Positions 1 through 9,681 of a stretch of 64,000 nt of DNA are shown one piece after another (position 1 is the stretch's first letter; each line of letters begins with the position of its first letter). Origin of the DNA: Aurantimicrobium minutum (GTDB lineage: Bacteria > Actinomycetota > Actinomycetes > Actinomycetales > Microbacteriaceae). The position numbers were made by a program, and so were the translations under genes. The notes below the pieces were generated by a model. It was not told the origin of the DNA. It saw nothing but the letters and a program-made list of their open reading frames with translations, and searched no databases. The DNA is taken from contig NZ_JARXXU010000001.1 in NCBI RefSeq assembly GCF_029894165.1, forward strand, positions 1,240,001-1,304,000, given 5' to 3'.

Positions 1-1052
1 TACTGGACAGAGAATGCGTTGAGATCGAGGCAGCGGAGACCTTCCACAACCTGGTCATTGAGGCTGTAGTGGCTTACTTCGACGCGGCCAAATCCGGCAG
101 GAGACTCGAGAACACCGTCGATGGGTGCATCGACGGCAAAACCGTGGTTTTGACTGGTAATTTCGACACGGCCCGTGGCCTTATCCAGCACAGGCTGGTT
201 GATTCCTCGGTGACCAAAAGGAAGCTTGTAGGTCGAGAAACCAAGAGCACGTCCTAAAAGTTGGTTTCCAAAACAGATCCCGAAGAAGGGAATGCCTTCC
301 TTGAGGACCGCTCGGAGCAGCTCGACGTGCTTGTCACTTGCAGAAGGGTCACCCGGGCCATTCGAGAAAAACAGTGCAGAGGGCTTCATAGCTAAAATTT
401 CTTCCGCAGTAATACTCTGTGGAAGCACGTGAGCATCAAAACCGCGTTCTGCGATGTAGGTGACGGTGGATGTCTTCACACCCAAGTCCAGGATGGCAAC
501 GGAGCCTACCTTCTCCCCTACAGCAGGAACAATATATTCCTTGTCGGTGGAGACTTGTGCAGACAGGTTCTTGCCGGCCATCTGATCTGCACTGAGGACC
601 TCTTCAAGCTGTTGCTGAGTATCACGTTCCGCTGCAGCGCCAGAGAAGATTCCTGCGCGCATGGCCCCTTTGGAGCGAATATGCCGGGTCACTGCACGGG
701 TGTCAATGCCCTGGATACCCACAATGCCTTCGTGTTCGAGGTCATTGTCTAGGCTGCGCTCTGCACGGAAGTTAGAAACAACACGGGATGCATCACGCAC
801 GACATATCCGGCTACCCAGATACGGCGTGATTCCATGTCGGCATCGTTCATTCCGGTGTTGCCAATGTGGGGAGCTGTCATCAGAACAATCTGACCTGCG
901 TAGGAAGGATCGGTCAGGGTCTCCTGATATCCGGACATACCGGTGGCAAAGACGATCTCACCAAAAGTTGTTCCCTCAGCGCCATAGGCTCGGCCTTCGT
1001 ATCGGGAACCGTCTTCAAGGACGAGTACGGCATTGGGTGTCGTGAGACTCAC
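1..1052 (-). CDS. carA: Carbamoyl-phosphate synthase small (glutaminase) subunit, 3' end outside window
   Basis: Glutamine amidotransferase subunit that supplies ammonia to CarB for carbamoyl phosphate, used for pyrimidines and arginine. I translated about 350 codons from a GTG at 1052. The N-terminal CarA domain reads [12 protein letters not shown] and [17 protein letters not shown]. The class I amidotransferase domain has [10 protein letters not shown] and the nucleophile cysteine in [14 protein letters not shown] near residue 265. The window ends just before the expected HPE motif that supplies the catalytic His and Glu, so roughly the last 30 residues are missing. The GTG overlaps the TGA of the upstream gene by four bases, and AGAGG sits eight bases before it. 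Last visible gene of the pyr operon. Confidence 0.96.
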   Translation of the reverse strand, partial: MSLTTPNAVLVLEDGSRYEGRAYGAEGTTFGEIVFATGMSGYQETLTDPSYAGQIVLMTAPHIGNTGMNDADMESRRIWVAGYVVRDASRVVSNFRAERSLDNDLEHEGIVGIQGIDTRAVTRHIRSKGAMRAGIFSGAAAERDTQQQLEEVLSADQMAGKNLSAQVSTDKEYIVPAVGEKVGSVAILDLGVKTSTVTYIAERGFDAHVLPQSITAEEILAMKPSALFFSNGPGDPSASDKHVELLRAVLKEGIPFFGICFGNQLLGRALGFSTYKLPFGHRGINQPVLDKATGRVEITSQNHGFAVDAPIDGVLESPAGFGRVEVSHYSLNDQVVEGLRCLDLNAFSVQ

Positions 1053-1585
1053 GAGGAAACCTCTTTCGATGTTGCGTGCGGGAAGGTGGTCGTCAATGCG
1101 TTTTCACACGCCAGACGAATTTCTGGAGAGGAAATGCGGAAGTAGGAGGTAAATTCAACGGGTTCGCCCAGAGCGCTATCAAAGGCAGTCCAGGACAACG
1201 CGGTCAAGCCATCCTTTTCAACGACGCGATCAATGGTGACTTGTGATCGGTGAATTTGGACAATTTGGGCAGCAGGGATAAAGGTTTCTTGTTCACCACG
1301 GGGGGCGATGGTGAGTCCATCCGCACTGACCAAGAGCTGAGCATCGGCACGGAAACCAAGTCCTGGCAAGGCAACGCGCTGGAGGGGATCTGTAGCCGGA
1401 GTTGTTGACACATAGAGGCCAGAAAATTCCTGTGGAGCAACACGATGTCCGTTAACTTTCGCTCCCGGAAGAAGAACGTCGAACCGAGCATCCCGAGCAA
1501 CACGCTTGCGCCAGGACATCAACATTCCAGTAATGGCCAGTCCGATAAGAACGACAACGACGACGATCACGAGAACCTTATCCAC
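1049..1585 (-). CDS. Membrane-anchored PH-like domain protein of the pyr operon
   Basis: Function unknown. The start chosen is a GTG at 1585 with GGAGG about six bases upstream; it overlaps the end of pyrC by eight bases. A longer reading from 1624 would run further into pyrC. The 178-residue product has one N-terminal transmembrane helix ([20 protein letters not shown]), a basic stretch (SWRKRVAR), then a soluble domain of mainly beta character ending [16 protein letters not shown] gene in this position between pyrC and carA is conserved in actinobacteria (Rv1382 in M. tuberculosis, called a probable export or membrane protein). Both junctions overlap, so it is translated as part of the pyrimidine operon. 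Linkage suggests a link to this pathway or to its membrane localisation, but that is inference. Confidence 0.85.
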   Translation of the reverse strand: MDKVLVIVVVVVLIGLAITGMLMSWRKRVARDARFDVLLPGAKVNGHRVAPQEFSGLYVSTTPATDPLQRVALPGLGFRADAQLLVSADGLTIAPRGEQETFIPAAQIVQIHRSQVTIDRVVEKDGLTALSWTAFDSALGEPVEFTSYFRISSPEIRLACENALTTTFPHATSKEVSS

Positions 1586-2915
1586 GGAGTACCTCCACAG
1601 CTCGAGCAGCGACAATCTCAGCATCGATCACGGTGCGGTTGTCAGCGGTCAAATACCCCTGATGGATGGTGGCGACGACCTGCCCCATCAGGTCAATGCC
1701 TAAGTATGGAGAATTGTGAGAAAGGCTAGCCAAATCTTCCACTCCGAAAGTGCGCTGTGCTGTGGGGTCTACCAAGACCAGTTCAGCTTGAATTCCTGCA
1801 GCAATCTTGTGGCCGTGTGAGGTGAGGCCACCGATGCGTGCTGGAGCCTCAGAAAGAACGCGGGCAACATCTGCCCAGTTCATCATTCCGGTCTCCACCA
1901 TGGTTGTCTGAACAACCGCCAGAGCCGATTCCAAACCGACCATGCCAAACGCGGCAGCTCCCCATTCGCACTCTTTTGTCTCGACGGGGTGAGGTGCGTG
2001 GTCAGTCGCCACGATGTCGATGGTGCCGTCTGCCAATGCTTCACGAAGAGCATGAACATCTTCAGAACGGCGCAGTGGTGGGTTCACCTTGAAACGTGCG
2101 TCAAAGCTTTCAGCACGCTCATCGGTGAGGAGCAGGTGATGGGGGGTGACTTCAGCGGTGACGTTGATTCCACGTTTTTTAGCCCATCGAATGACATCAA
2201 CGGAACCGGCAGTCGAGAGGTGACAAATATGAAGTCGTGAACCCACGTGTTCGGCGAGGAGGACATCACGAGCAATGATGGATTCCTCCGCCACAGCCGG
2301 CCATCCGGCAAGACCTAAACGTGCAGAAACCTCACCCTCGTTCATCTGTGCGTCGATCGTCAGACGAGGCTCTTGGGCGTGCTGTGCAATGACACCGCCA
2401 AAGGTCTTTACATACTCCAGTGCACGGCGCATGATGAGCGGATCAGAAACACACTTGCCATCGTCAGAGAAGACACGAACTTGGGCACGAGAGTGCGCCA
2501 TAGCACCCAGTTCGGCAAGCTGAGTTCCTTCTAGACCTTTGGTGACAGCACCGATGGGTCGAACGGTCGCATATCCAGCCTCATCACCGAGGCGAAGTAC
2601 TTGTTCAACCACACCCGCAGTATCCGCAATGGGTTGTGTGTTTGCCATAGCGAAAACGGAGGTGAAACCTCCGAGTGCTGCAGCCTGAGTTCCAGTGAGA
2701 ACTGTTTCAGACTGTTCGAAACCTGGCTCTCGAAGGTGGGTGTGGAGATCTACAAGACCGGGCAAGGCGATGAGTCCCTGTGCATCAATCTTTTGAGCCC
2801 CAGCAGCAGAGAGTCCCATGCCGACTTCAATAACCTGCGTACCCTTAACCAGAATGTCTGCTTGAGTCCCATCGGCCAGCGTTGCGCCCTGAACCAACAG
2901 AGTGGGATTAGTCAT
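1578..2915 (-). CDS. pyrC: Dihydroorotase
   Basis: Third step of pyrimidine synthesis: cyclises carbamoyl aspartate to dihydroorotate. 445 residues from the ATG at 2915 ([10 protein letters not shown]); the ATG overlaps the end of pyrB by eight bases. A longer in-frame reading to 3038 only adds pyrB antisense-like residues. Metal-binding amidohydrolase motifs are intact: [13 protein letters not shown] near residue 55, [11 protein letters not shown] in the middle, and [12 protein letters not shown] near residue 300 with the catalytic Asp. This is the long class I form typical of actinobacteria and Gram-positives. Cotranscribed with pyrR and pyrB upstream and with the PH-like gene and carA downstream. 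Confidence 0.96.
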   Translation of the reverse strand: MTNPTLLVQGATLADGTQADILVKGTQVIEVGMGLSAAGAQKIDAQGLIALPGLVDLHTHLREPGFEQSETVLTGTQAAALGGFTSVFAMANTQPIADTAGVVEQVLRLGDEAGYATVRPIGAVTKGLEGTQLAELGAMAHSRAQVRVFSDDGKCVSDPLIMRRALEYVKTFGGVIAQHAQEPRLTIDAQMNEGEVSARLGLAGWPAVAEESIIARDVLLAEHVGSRLHICHLSTAGSVDVIRWAKKRGINVTAEVTPHHLLLTDERAESFDARFKVNPPLRRSEDVHALREALADGTIDIVATDHAPHPVETKECEWGAAAFGMVGLESALAVVQTTMVETGMMNWADVARVLSEAPARIGGLTSHGHKIAAGIQAELVLVDPTAQRTFGVEDLASLSHNSPYLGIDLMGQVVATIHQGYLTADNRTVIDAEIVAARAVEVLRG

Positions 2916-3867
2916 GAGATACCTCGCGTTCGCCGGTGAGAACCATATATAAAGCTGCCATCCGGACTGAGACGCCGTTGGCGACCTGATCCAGAACAGT
3001 GGATTGGGGTGAATCTGCGGCGAGAGATGAGATTTCAAGGCCGCGGTTCATAGGGCCAGGGTGCATCACCATGGTCTTCTCCGGCAGTGACAGGAATCTT
3101 TCTGCGGTGAGTCCCCAGAGGTTTGAGTATTCTCGCTCATTCGGGAAGAACGCATCTTTCATGCGTTCCTGCTGTATGCGGAGCATCATGACGACATCAG
3201 GCGCAGTGGAGGCGAGAGCCTCATCCAGGTCATAACTCACGGTCACAGGCCACGTGTCAACCGCAGAGGGTAACAGCGTGGGTGAGGACACCAGTTGCAC
3301 ATGGGCGCCCAAGGTTTGTAGAAGCCAGATATTCGAGCGGGCCACTCGAGAGTGAAGAATATCTCCCACGATGGTCACAGAGACGCCGTCTAAGCCCTTG
3401 CCACGTGAACCGGCACCGTGCAGCCTACGACGCATCGTGAATGCATCAAGCAAAGCTTGTGTGGGGTGTTCATGAGTTCCGTCACCAGCGTTGATAACAG
3501 GGGCATCAATCCAGCCGCTGTGGGCCAACACCTGAGGTGCACCTGAGGCACCATGGCGTATGACGACGGCGTCGATCCCCATAGCTGCCAGAGTCTGAGT
3601 GGTGTCCTTGAGGCTCTCACCCTTAGAAACACTTGATCCCTTGGCGGCAAAGTTGATGACATCTGCAGACAGACGTTTTTCTGCAGCTTCAAAAGAAATG
3701 CGGGTACGGGTCGAGTCCTCAAAGAAGAGGTTGACGATCGTCTTTCCGCGGAGAGCTGGAAGTTTCTTCACTTCACGCTCATTGACGGCAGCCATGTCTT
3801 CTGCAATGTCGAGCAGCTGAATGGCGTCCTCGCGACTGAGGTCACGCGTACTCAGTAAGTGCTTCAT
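2908..3867 (-). CDS. pyrB: Aspartate carbamoyltransferase catalytic subunit
   Basis: Condenses carbamoyl phosphate with aspartate, the committed pyrimidine step. 319 residues. The carbamoyl-phosphate site is visible in [13 protein letters not shown] (STRTR) near residue 50. The transcarbamoylase signatures [12 protein letters not shown] and [12 protein letters not shown] follow. No pyrI-like regulatory subunit is present in the window, as expected for actinobacteria. The start ATG overlaps the pyrR stop (ATGA, 3867-3864), so translational coupling to pyrR is likely and PyrR control over pyrR translation should extend to pyrB. Confidence 0.97.
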   Translation of the reverse strand: MKHLLSTRDLSREDAIQLLDIAEDMAAVNEREVKKLPALRGKTIVNLFFEDSTRTRISFEAAEKRLSADVINFAAKGSSVSKGESLKDTTQTLAAMGIDAVVIRHGASGAPQVLAHSGWIDAPVINAGDGTHEHPTQALLDAFTMRRRLHGAGSRGKGLDGVSVTIVGDILHSRVARSNIWLLQTLGAHVQLVSSPTLLPSAVDTWPVTVSYDLDEALASTAPDVVMMLRIQQERMKDAFFPNEREYSNLWGLTAERFLSLPEKTMVMHPGPMNRGLEISSLAADSPQSTVLDQVANGVSVRMAALYMVLTGEREVSHD

Positions 3868-4406
3868 GCAGACACCACTTCCTCAATTTCGACGCCGTCG
3901 ACACCGTCGTGTTCTGTGAGGAGCACGTTGATACGTTCACCGTGGGCAGAGGGAAGATTTTTGCCTACAAAGTCGGCACGAATGGGAAGTTCCCGGTGAC
4001 CCCGATCAGCCAACACTGCAAGTCGGACAGCCTGGGGTCGCCCCAAGTCAGTGAGAGCATCGAGTGCAGCGCGCACTGTGCGACCGCTATAGAGCACGTC
4101 GTCAACCAGGACGACGGTCATGTCATCGATAGAGACAGGAACCTCTGTCGGCGCTGAAGCGCGGGTGGGGTGCTGGTAAAGATCGTCGCGATACATCGTG
4201 ACATCGAGTGAACCAACGGGCACAGATACGCCTGGAACGATGGATTCAAGAATTACCGCGAGACGGTGCGCCAGTGTCACACCACGAGTAGGGATGCCGA
4301 GAAGAACGAGGGACTGGGCTCCACGGTTAGATTCAAGAATCTCGTGAGCGATCCGCGTGAGTGCGCGGTGCATGTCAGTCGCCTGCATGATGGCTCGTGC
4401 AGTCAT
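3864..4406 (-). CDS. pyrR: Bifunctional pyr operon regulator / uracil phosphoribosyltransferase
   Basis: RNA-binding regulator that senses UMP/UTP versus PRPP and has uracil phosphoribosyltransferase activity. 180 residues. The PRPP-binding loop [16 protein letters not shown] is intact near residue 95, and [14 protein letters not shown] near residue 35 is a family signature. The start at 4406 is fixed by a strong AAGGAGGT at 4412-4419, five bases upstream. Immediately 5' of that ribosome site is a PyrR-type recognition hairpin (separate entry). First gene of the pyr operon and the probable point of autogenous control. Confidence 0.96.
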   Translation of the reverse strand: MTARAIMQATDMHRALTRIAHEILESNRGAQSLVLLGIPTRGVTLAHRLAVILESIVPGVSVPVGSLDVTMYRDDLYQHPTRASAPTEVPVSIDDMTVVLVDDVLYSGRTVRAALDALTDLGRPQAVRLAVLADRGHRELPIRADFVGKNLPSAHGERINVLLTEHDGVDGVEIEEVVSA

Positions 4407-4411
4407 TCTGA

Positions 4412-4436
4412 CCTCCTTCCCCGCCTCTCTGGACGG
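4412..4436 (-). promoter_or_regulatory. PyrR-binding hairpin next to the pyrR ribosome binding site
   Basis: Read on the minus strand, positions 4436-4421 are CCGTCCAGAGAGGCGG. The loop GTCCAGAGAGGC fits the PyrR recognition consensus ARUCCNGNGAGGYU at 12 of 14 positions, and the two changed end bases (C and G) keep pairing. The closing CCG/CGG stem is followed two bases later by the AAGGAGGT ribosome site (4419-4412). Translational repression by PyrR at such a site is known for Mycobacterium smegmatis; its operation here is inferred from sequence and position. Confidence 0.75.
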
Positions 4437-4469
4437 AAATTAAAGGATGTCGGTGTTGTTAAAAGTGTA

Positions 4470-4883
4470 TCAGTTTGCGGTGGAAGCGATAGTAGCAAGC
4501 AGTCCATTGACGAATCCAGCGGATTCATCTGTAGATAAAGTCTTTGCAGCTTCGACCGCCTCATCTACCGCGACAGGCCCCGGAACCTCGGGGTTGTAGA
4601 GAATTTCCCACACTGCAATACGAACAATGGCGCGGTCTACAGCCGGCATGCGCTCTAACGACCAGCCACGAGCATACGTTTCGATAGTTTCATCGATTTC
4701 CACACTGTGGTCGATGACGCCGTCTAAAATTTCGCGTGCATACATCCATGATGCGGAACGCTCTGGTTCGCTTGCAGCACGAGCTGCCTCAGCTTCTAAA
4801 GCTTCCGAGACGGGGATATCCCGCACATCTGCAGAGAAAAGCACATCAAGAGCGCGCTTGCGCGCTTTAGTTCGTGCGCTCAT
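4470..4883 (-). CDS. nusB: Transcription antitermination factor NusB
   Basis: Forms the boxA-binding NusB-NusE heterodimer used in rRNA antitermination. 137 residues, the usual length. It opens with a basic helix (MSARTKARKRALDVLF) and carries the family segments ERMPAVDRAIVRIAVWEI and PVAVDEAVEAAKTLS, then FVNGLLA near the C terminus. It starts three bases after the efp stop, an order (efp-nusB) shared across actinobacteria. The 63-base gap to pyrR holds the PyrR hairpin. Confidence 0.96.
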   Translation of the reverse strand: MSARTKARKRALDVLFSADVRDIPVSEALEAEAARAASEPERSASWMYAREILDGVIDHSVEIDETIETYARGWSLERMPAVDRAIVRIAVWEILYNPEVPGPVAVDEAVEAAKTLSTDESAGFVNGLLATIASTAN

Positions 4884-4886
4884 GAA

Positions 4887-5450
4887 TTAGTCGTTTACTC
4901 GACCCTGGTAGGAACCATCACGAGTATCGACCTTGACCTTGGTTCCCATTTCGAGGAACAAGGGAACTTGAATTTCGAAACCAGTTTCAACAGTTGCAGG
5001 CTTGTTACCACCGGTTGCGCGGTCGCCTTGCAGGCCAGGCTCGGTGTAGGTGATCTCGAGCACAACAGTTGCGGGGAGTTCTACATACAAGGGAGACTCT
5101 TCGTGCAAAGCAATCTGGACGTCCTGGTTTTCGAGCATGAAGTTCTTTGCATCACCCACAACAGCAGCGGACACAGAGAGCTGTTCATAGTTTCCCTTGT
5201 CCATGAAGACGTACTCGTTGCCGTCGTTGTAAAGGTACTGGAAATCACGACGGTCAACATTGGTGATGTCGATCTTGGTACCTGCGTTGTAGGTCTTGTC
5301 AACTACCTTGCCGGTCATGAGGTTCTTCATCTTGGTGCGGACGAAGGCACCGCCCTTGCCAGGCTTGACGTGCTGGAATTCGATAATGGTCCACAGACCA
5401 CCATCAATGTTGAGAACGATGCCGTTCTTGATATCAGCAGTAGATGCCAT
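4887..5450 (-). CDS. efp: Translation elongation factor P
   Basis: Relieves ribosome stalling at polyproline stretches. 187 residues from the ATG at 5450 ([10 protein letters not shown]), preceded by AAAGGA six bases away; a further upstream in-frame codon at 5492 lacks such a site. KOW-like domain I holds the tip loop [12 protein letters not shown] with the lysine that some bacteria modify; two OB-type domains follow with the C-terminal signature [19 protein letters not shown]. No EpmA or YmfI-type modification gene is in the window, so the loop may act unmodified (inference). Upstream is aroQ, downstream nusB. Confidence 0.97.
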   Translation of the reverse strand: MASTADIKNGIVLNIDGGLWTIIEFQHVKPGKGGAFVRTKMKNLMTGKVVDKTYNAGTKIDITNVDRRDFQYLYNDGNEYVFMDKGNYEQLSVSAAVVGDAKNFMLENQDVQIALHEESPLYVELPATVVLEITYTEPGLQGDRATGGNKPATVETGFEIQVPLFLEMGTKVKVDTRDGSYQGRVND

Positions 5451-5498
5451 GGGTGTTCCTTTACAGGCTAAAGATGTGGGCAAGTGGCCCAAGGGACA

Positions 5499-5504
5499 AT
5501 TCTA
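5499..5504 (-). promoter_or_regulatory. Possible -10 box for efp
   Basis: On the minus strand TAGAAT lies 48 bases before the efp start codon in the 77-base gap after aroQ. I see no convincing -35 hexamer at 17 bases, so this is a weak prediction. It would give efp a short leader containing its AAAGGA ribosome site. Confidence 0.3.
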
Positions 5505-5527
5505 CGGTCTATTTAGCCGAGTGATGT

Positions 5528-5962
5528 TCAGTTCTGGCGGGTGAGCTGGGCGAGCGCCAAGCGGTAGGAATCGAAGCCGAAGCCGGCTATCACTCCCGAT
5601 GCTACAGCGGAGATCACGCTGGTGTGACGGAACTCTTCACGGGCGTGTGGGTTCGAGATGTGGACTTCGATGAGGGGAATCTCTGCCTTTGTAACCATGG
5701 CGGCAGCATCACGCAAAGCATAAGAGTAATGAGTAAAAGCCGCCGGGTTCAGAATCACTGGTGTTGAGGTATCGACTGCTTCGAATAACCAGGACATTAG
5801 TTCAGGCTCAGAATCTGTTTGACGAAGATCAATCGTCACGCCGGGTGCATCTGCTTCAAGAAGAGCTCGCAGAGCATTCAAATCCTGATTTCCATAGACA
5901 TCCGGTTCACGTGAACCAAGGCGACCTAAATTAGGGCCATTGAGGACAAGAATGCGTAACAT
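5528..5962 (-). CDS. aroQ: 3-dehydroquinate dehydratase, type II
   Basis: Converts 3-dehydroquinate to 3-dehydroshikimate (third shikimate step) as a dodecamer. 144 residues, the normal type II length. The signature LNGPNLGRLGSREP is at the N terminus with the active-site Tyr shortly after (DVYG). NPAAFTHYS and the substrate-binding ISNPHAREEFRH motif are present. It lies 20 bases after aroB. TAGGCT lies six bases before the ATG, so the gene may also be made as a leaderless transcript. Confidence 0.96.
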   Translation of the reverse strand: MLRILVLNGPNLGRLGSREPDVYGNQDLNALRALLEADAPGVTIDLRQTDSEPELMSWLFEAVDTSTPVILNPAAFTHYSYALRDAAAMVTKAEIPLIEVHISNPHAREEFRHTSVISAVASGVIAGFGFDSYRLALAQLTRQN

Positions 5963-5968
5963 GCTTCC

Positions 5969-5974
5969 AGCCTA
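5969..5974 (-). promoter_or_regulatory. Putative leaderless-type -10 box of aroQ
   Basis: TAGGCT on the minus strand, followed by exactly six bases and the aroQ ATG. Part of a recurring TANNNT-N6-start pattern in this window. The intervening GGAAGC could act as a poor Shine-Dalgarno, so internal translation from the aro message is also possible. Confidence 0.4.
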
Positions 5975-5982
5975 ACGGGAAC

Positions 5983-7068
5983 TTAGGCGCAGATCTCTTG
6001 GTAGGCAGTGAACAGAATGGACGTGTCTGGCACGTTGAGGATTGTTGTTTTGCCTTCAGCAGTCAGAACGACAAAACGCAACATGGAGCCACGAGACTTT
6101 TTGTCCCGCTTCATGGTGGTGAGCAAGTGCTCCCAAGCTTCCGCCGTGTAGGTGATGGGGAGTGTGAGCGAAGAAAGGATGCGGCGGTGGCGCTCCACCA
6201 CTTCATCAGGGAGGTTCTGCGTCATGCGGGAAAGTTCCGCGGCAAAGACCATTCCGATAGAAATGGCCGCACCGTGACGCCAGGTGTAACGCTCTGCGTG
6301 CTCTATCGCATGCCCCAGTGTGTGGCCGTAGTTCAGGATCTCGCGCTGTCCATTTTCCTTAAAGTCTTCGGAAACAACACGAGCCTTGAGTCCAACAGAC
6401 AACTCGATGAGCCGCTTGAACTGGTCAGAAGTGGGGTCTGTAGCCACGTCCACATCTGCCTCAATGATGTCGAGAATTTCTGGGACTGCAATGAAACCGC
6501 ACTTCACAATCTCCGCAAAACCAGCCAGAATCTCATTACGTGGCAGATTCTCCAACACATCTAGATCACACAAGACCGCATGAGGGGCATAAAAGGAACC
6601 CACCAGGTTCTTACCCTCCGCGGTGTTGATACCCGTTTTGCCCCCTACAGACGCATCCACCATCGCTAAAACAGTGGTGGGAACCTGCACTAATCGGACA
6701 CCCCGGAGCCAGGTTGCGGCTACAAAACCAGCGAGGTCAGTAATCGCGCCACCCCCCAAGCCAATGACCGCATCAGATCGGGTGAAATCTGCTTGTCCGA
6801 GCACCTGCCAGCAGAACGCCGCTACTTCAATGCGCTTGGCATTTTCAGCATCGGGTACCTCTGCCAGGAGTACTTCCCGCTCCCCCATCAGCTGATCACG
6901 CAGTTTGTTGGCAACAGCGCCCATGGTGGGGGGATGAATGATGAGAACCTTGTTTACGCCAGCGCCGAGTGCTTCTGCAAAAGTACGTTCGGGGTTTGAA
7001 AGCATGCCACGACCGATGCTGACGGTGTATTCGCCGCCACCGGTGACACTAATTTTTGTGGTCGTCAT
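5983..7068 (-). CDS. aroB: 3-dehydroquinate synthase
   Basis: NAD- and metal-dependent conversion of DAHP to 3-dehydroquinate, the second shikimate step. 361 residues. The NAD-binding core GLGGGAITDLAGFVAATWLRG near residue 110 is followed by QVPTTVLAMVDASVGGKTG. Metal ligands sit in NYGHTLGHAIEH near residue 250 and in the later TWRHGAAISIGM. It begins four bases after the aroK stop with GGAG upstream, so aroK and aroB are translated from one message. The stand-alone monofunctional arrangement is bacterial, not AROM-like. Confidence 0.97.
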   Translation of the reverse strand: MTTTKISVTGGGEYTVSIGRGMLSNPERTFAEALGAGVNKVLIIHPPTMGAVANKLRDQLMGEREVLLAEVPDAENAKRIEVAAFCWQVLGQADFTRSDAVIGLGGGAITDLAGFVAATWLRGVRLVQVPTTVLAMVDASVGGKTGINTAEGKNLVGSFYAPHAVLCDLDVLENLPRNEILAGFAEIVKCGFIAVPEILDIIEADVDVATDPTSDQFKRLIELSVGLKARVVSEDFKENGQREILNYGHTLGHAIEHAERYTWRHGAAISIGMVFAAELSRMTQNLPDEVVERHRRILSSLTLPITYTAEAWEHLLTTMKRDKKSRGSMLRFVVLTAEGKTTILNVPDTSILFTAYQEICA

Positions 7069-7071
7069 GCT

Positions 7072-7593
7072 CTATTTTTCTCCTGCGGGATAGCCGGCGT
7101 TAATCCATCGTGAAACTTCTTCGGCAATTCCATCGAGATCACCACTAGAGGTGTCCCAGCTGACGTCTGCCAGCTTTTCATAGATCGGAGTGCGTGCTGC
7201 AACCAATCTCTTCCAGGATTCAACACCTCCCGAGAGCAGTGGCCGTTTGTCCCCACCAATGCGTTCTGCAACAGCTTCTTCACTGACAGTCAAGAGGACA
7301 ACATGACTGCGAAGGAGATCGGATTGAGTATCTGGATCCAAAACAGCACCTCCACCCAGACTCACGACTGCTGATTCCGCAAGGGCGCGTTTAACGGCAG
7401 CACGCTCCAATGCGCGGAAGGCTGGCTCACCCTGGTTCGCAAAGATGTCTGAAATGGCGCCGTGTGTGGCCACGATTTCTTTGTCTGTATCAATGCGCTC
7501 TACACCCAACAACGCAGCAACGCGTTTAGCAATCTTTGACTTCCCAGAAGCAGGCGCCCCAATGAACACCACGAGTGCGCGGGGTTCAGTCAT
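7072..7593 (-). CDS. aroK: Shikimate kinase
   Basis: Phosphorylates shikimate to shikimate-3-phosphate. 173 residues. The Walker A loop reads GAPASGKSKIAKRVA near residue 12: Ala replaces one loop Gly, and Lys follows the GKS where Thr is common. The shikimate-binding Asp is in RIDTDKEIV and the glycine-rich loop is SLGGGAVLD. Lid residues appear as DKRPLLSGG. Start and upstream stop share a base (TAATG with aroC), indicating tight coupling in the aroE-aroC-aroK-aroB-aroQ run. Confidence 0.95.
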   Translation of the reverse strand: MTEPRALVVFIGAPASGKSKIAKRVAALLGVERIDTDKEIVATHGAISDIFANQGEPAFRALERAAVKRALAESAVVSLGGGAVLDPDTQSDLLRSHVVLLTVSEEAVAERIGGDKRPLLSGGVESWKRLVAARTPIYEKLADVSWDTSSGDLDGIAEEVSRWINAGYPAGEK

Positions 7594-8789
7594 TAGTTGC
7601 TCTGGACGGTGTGAACTGAAGTAGGGATGTGTGCAAGGTAACTGTCGAGGTTGCGCTTGGTCTCACCAATGCTGTCGCCACCAAACTTTTCCAGCACCGC
7701 GTTGGCCAGAGTGAGAGCGACCATGGCTTCAGCCACAACACCGGCAGCAGGAACTGCACACACGTCTGAGCGCTGGTGATGGGCTGGAGCCGCCTCACCG
7801 GTAGAGGTGTCAATAGTGCGCAAAGCGCGCGGAACTGTCGCAATGGGCTTCATGCCAGCACGAACCCGCAGAACGGTTCCCGTCGACATACCCCCTTCAA
7901 TACCGCCGGCACGATCGGTATCACGAGCAATACCTTCCTCGGTGGCAAAGAGTTCATCATGTGCTGCAGAACCGCGACGACGAGTGGTTTCGAAACCGTC
8001 TCCGACCTCCACGCCCTTGATGGCTTGAATACCCATCAGCGCTGCGGCGAGCTGAGAATCGAGACGACGATCCCAATGTACGTGTGAACCAAGTCCAGGG
8101 GGAAGACCGTAGGCCAACACTTCAACGACTCCTCCAATGGTGTCGCCTTCATCATGGGTCTTATCAACCTCGGCATACATCACATCACTGGTTGCCTTAT
8201 CAAAGCAGCGCAGTGGATCAGCGTCCAGCGCACCAACATCGGAAGGTGTGGGGAGATCAGCTTCATCTGGCACAGAAATAGGACCAATAGCGACGGTGTG
8301 ACTCACCAACTTGATGCCGAGTTCACTGAGGAATGAACGTGCTACGGCACCCAAGGCAACACGTGCTGCCGTCTCTCGAGCGCTTGCTCGTTCCAAAATG
8401 GGTCGAGACTCATCGAAGTCATACTTCTGCATGCCCACCAAATCAGCATGGCCGGGACGAGGGCGGGTTAGAGCTGCACCGCGTCCAGATTCGAGGACAG
8501 AATCATCAACGGGCGCTGGGTTCATAACCTCAGTCCACTTGGGCCATTCGCTATTTCCGACACGCAACGCGATGGGGCCACCCAAGCTTTTTCCGTGCCG
8601 AACACCGCCAGAGATATTGAGCTCGTCCTGCTCGAACTTCATCCGAGCACCGCGGCCATAGCCGAGGCGTCGACGCTGCAAATCAGCCTGAATATCTTCG
8701 GCTAGAACAGGGACACCGGCAGGCAATCCTTCGAGAACGGCAATAAGTTCTGGTCCGTGCGATTCACCTGCGGTAAGCCATCTAAGCAT
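7593..8789 (-). CDS. aroC: Chorismate synthase
   Basis: Makes chorismate from EPSP using reduced FMN, the last shikimate step. 398 residues. The N-terminal [16 protein letters not shown] signature, [15 protein letters not shown] and [14 protein letters not shown] are intact, as is the C-terminal [19 protein letters not shown]. aroA (EPSP synthase) is not in this window, so the pathway is completed elsewhere. The stop overlaps the aroK start. There is a 40-base gap after aroE. Confidence 0.97.
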   Translation of the reverse strand: MLRWLTAGESHGPELIAVLEGLPAGVPVLAEDIQADLQRRRLGYGRGARMKFEQDELNISGGVRHGKSLGGPIALRVGNSEWPKWTEVMNPAPVDDSVLESGRGAALTRPRPGHADLVGMQKYDFDESRPILERASARETAARVALGAVARSFLSELGIKLVSHTVAIGPISVPDEADLPTPSDVGALDADPLRCFDKATSDVMYAEVDKTHDEGDTIGGVVEVLAYGLPPGLGSHVHWDRRLDSQLAAALMGIQAIKGVEVGDGFETTRRRGSAAHDELFATEEGIARDTDRAGGIEGGMSTGTVLRVRAGMKPIATVPRALRTIDTSTGEAAPAHHQRSDVCAVPAAGVVAEAMVALTLANAVLEKFGGDSIGETKRNLDSYLAHIPTSVHTVQSN

Positions 8790-8829
8790 GTAACAAGTTT
8801 GTCATAGACCGGAGCTACCCTGATTCACT

Positions 8830-9669
8830 TTAGAGCGATGAGAGTCCAACTGAGGCAAACATTGCGTTCTTAATCACTTCTTCACGGGGTAGAACATCCA
8901 CGGGCGATCCCGTCACGAATATGCGCACCTGAATCAATGCTTGATGCGCCAACATGCGTAAACCACTGACAGCTTCTCCCCCAGCAACATTCCATGCCGC
9001 ACTTCGCGAACTGGGCCACGGGCTATATGCCACATCAAGCAACGTTGCCCGTGCCGTTCGCGGAAGTTGGTCCAAGCTGAAAGCAACTGTTCCGGGGAGC
9101 GTCGAGATCACGACATCTGCAGGAGTCAGAGATGACATGTCTTCCAGAAGATGTACTGTCACGTTCACCCCACAGTCCTGTCCAACCTGTTCCAAAAAGA
9201 AAGCTTTGGCAGGCGTCCGAGCAAGAACAGAAATGTGCTCAGCGCCCATTTCCGCAGCAGCCGCAACAGCAGAGGATGCTGTTGCTCCCCCGCCGACGAT
9301 GACAACATGCCTGGCATGGGTTACTCCAGCATCCTGAAAAGCGTGAACAATCCCCGCCACATCGGTATTAAACCCAAGAATTTGATCAGGTGAGGCAAGG
9401 AAAAGCGTATTCACTGAGAGCGTTCTTTCCGCGAGAAGATCCAGTGAGGTGGAAGCCTCCAAGGCTGCAGTTTTATGGGGCATTGTCACGGAAATTCCAC
9501 GAAGTTGTGCACCTGGACCGGCTAGAAAAGCTGGAAATGCATCTGGTTCCACGTCGATGGCTTCATAGGACCAGTCCAAACCAAGCACGGAGTATGCGGC
9601 GTGATGCAACGCAGGTGACTTGGAGTGTGCAATGGGATGTCCCACAACTGCCAACGATTGTGAACTCAT
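8830..9669 (-). CDS. aroE: Shikimate dehydrogenase
   Basis: NADPH-dependent reduction of 3-dehydroshikimate. 279 residues. The substrate loop HPIAHSKSPALHH is at the N terminus; catalytic Lys is in SVTMPHKTAALE near residue 65 and catalytic Asp in GFNTDVAG near residue 105. The Rossmann loop VVIVGGGATASSAVAA follows. It starts nine bases after the mltG stop, with TAGGTT six bases before the ATG; the first three bases of that box are the mltG stop codon. Confidence 0.95.
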   Translation of the reverse strand: MSSQSLAVVGHPIAHSKSPALHHAAYSVLGLDWSYEAIDVEPDAFPAFLAGPGAQLRGISVTMPHKTAALEASTSLDLLAERTLSVNTLFLASPDQILGFNTDVAGIVHAFQDAGVTHARHVVIVGGGATASSAVAAAAEMGAEHISVLARTPAKAFFLEQVGQDCGVNVTVHLLEDMSSLTPADVVISTLPGTVAFSLDQLPRTARATLLDVAYSPWPSSRSAAWNVAGGEAVSGLRMLAHQALIQVRIFVTGSPVDVLPREEVIKNAMFASVGLSSL

Positions 9670-9675
9670 AGGTTC

Positions 9676-9681
9676 AACCTA
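9676..9681 (-). promoter_or_regulatory. Putative leaderless-type -10 box of aroE
   Basis: TAGGTT on the minus strand, six bases before the aroE ATG, with no Shine-Dalgarno between. The TAG is also the mltG stop codon, so part of this match is forced; weaker than the other examples. Confidence 0.35.
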
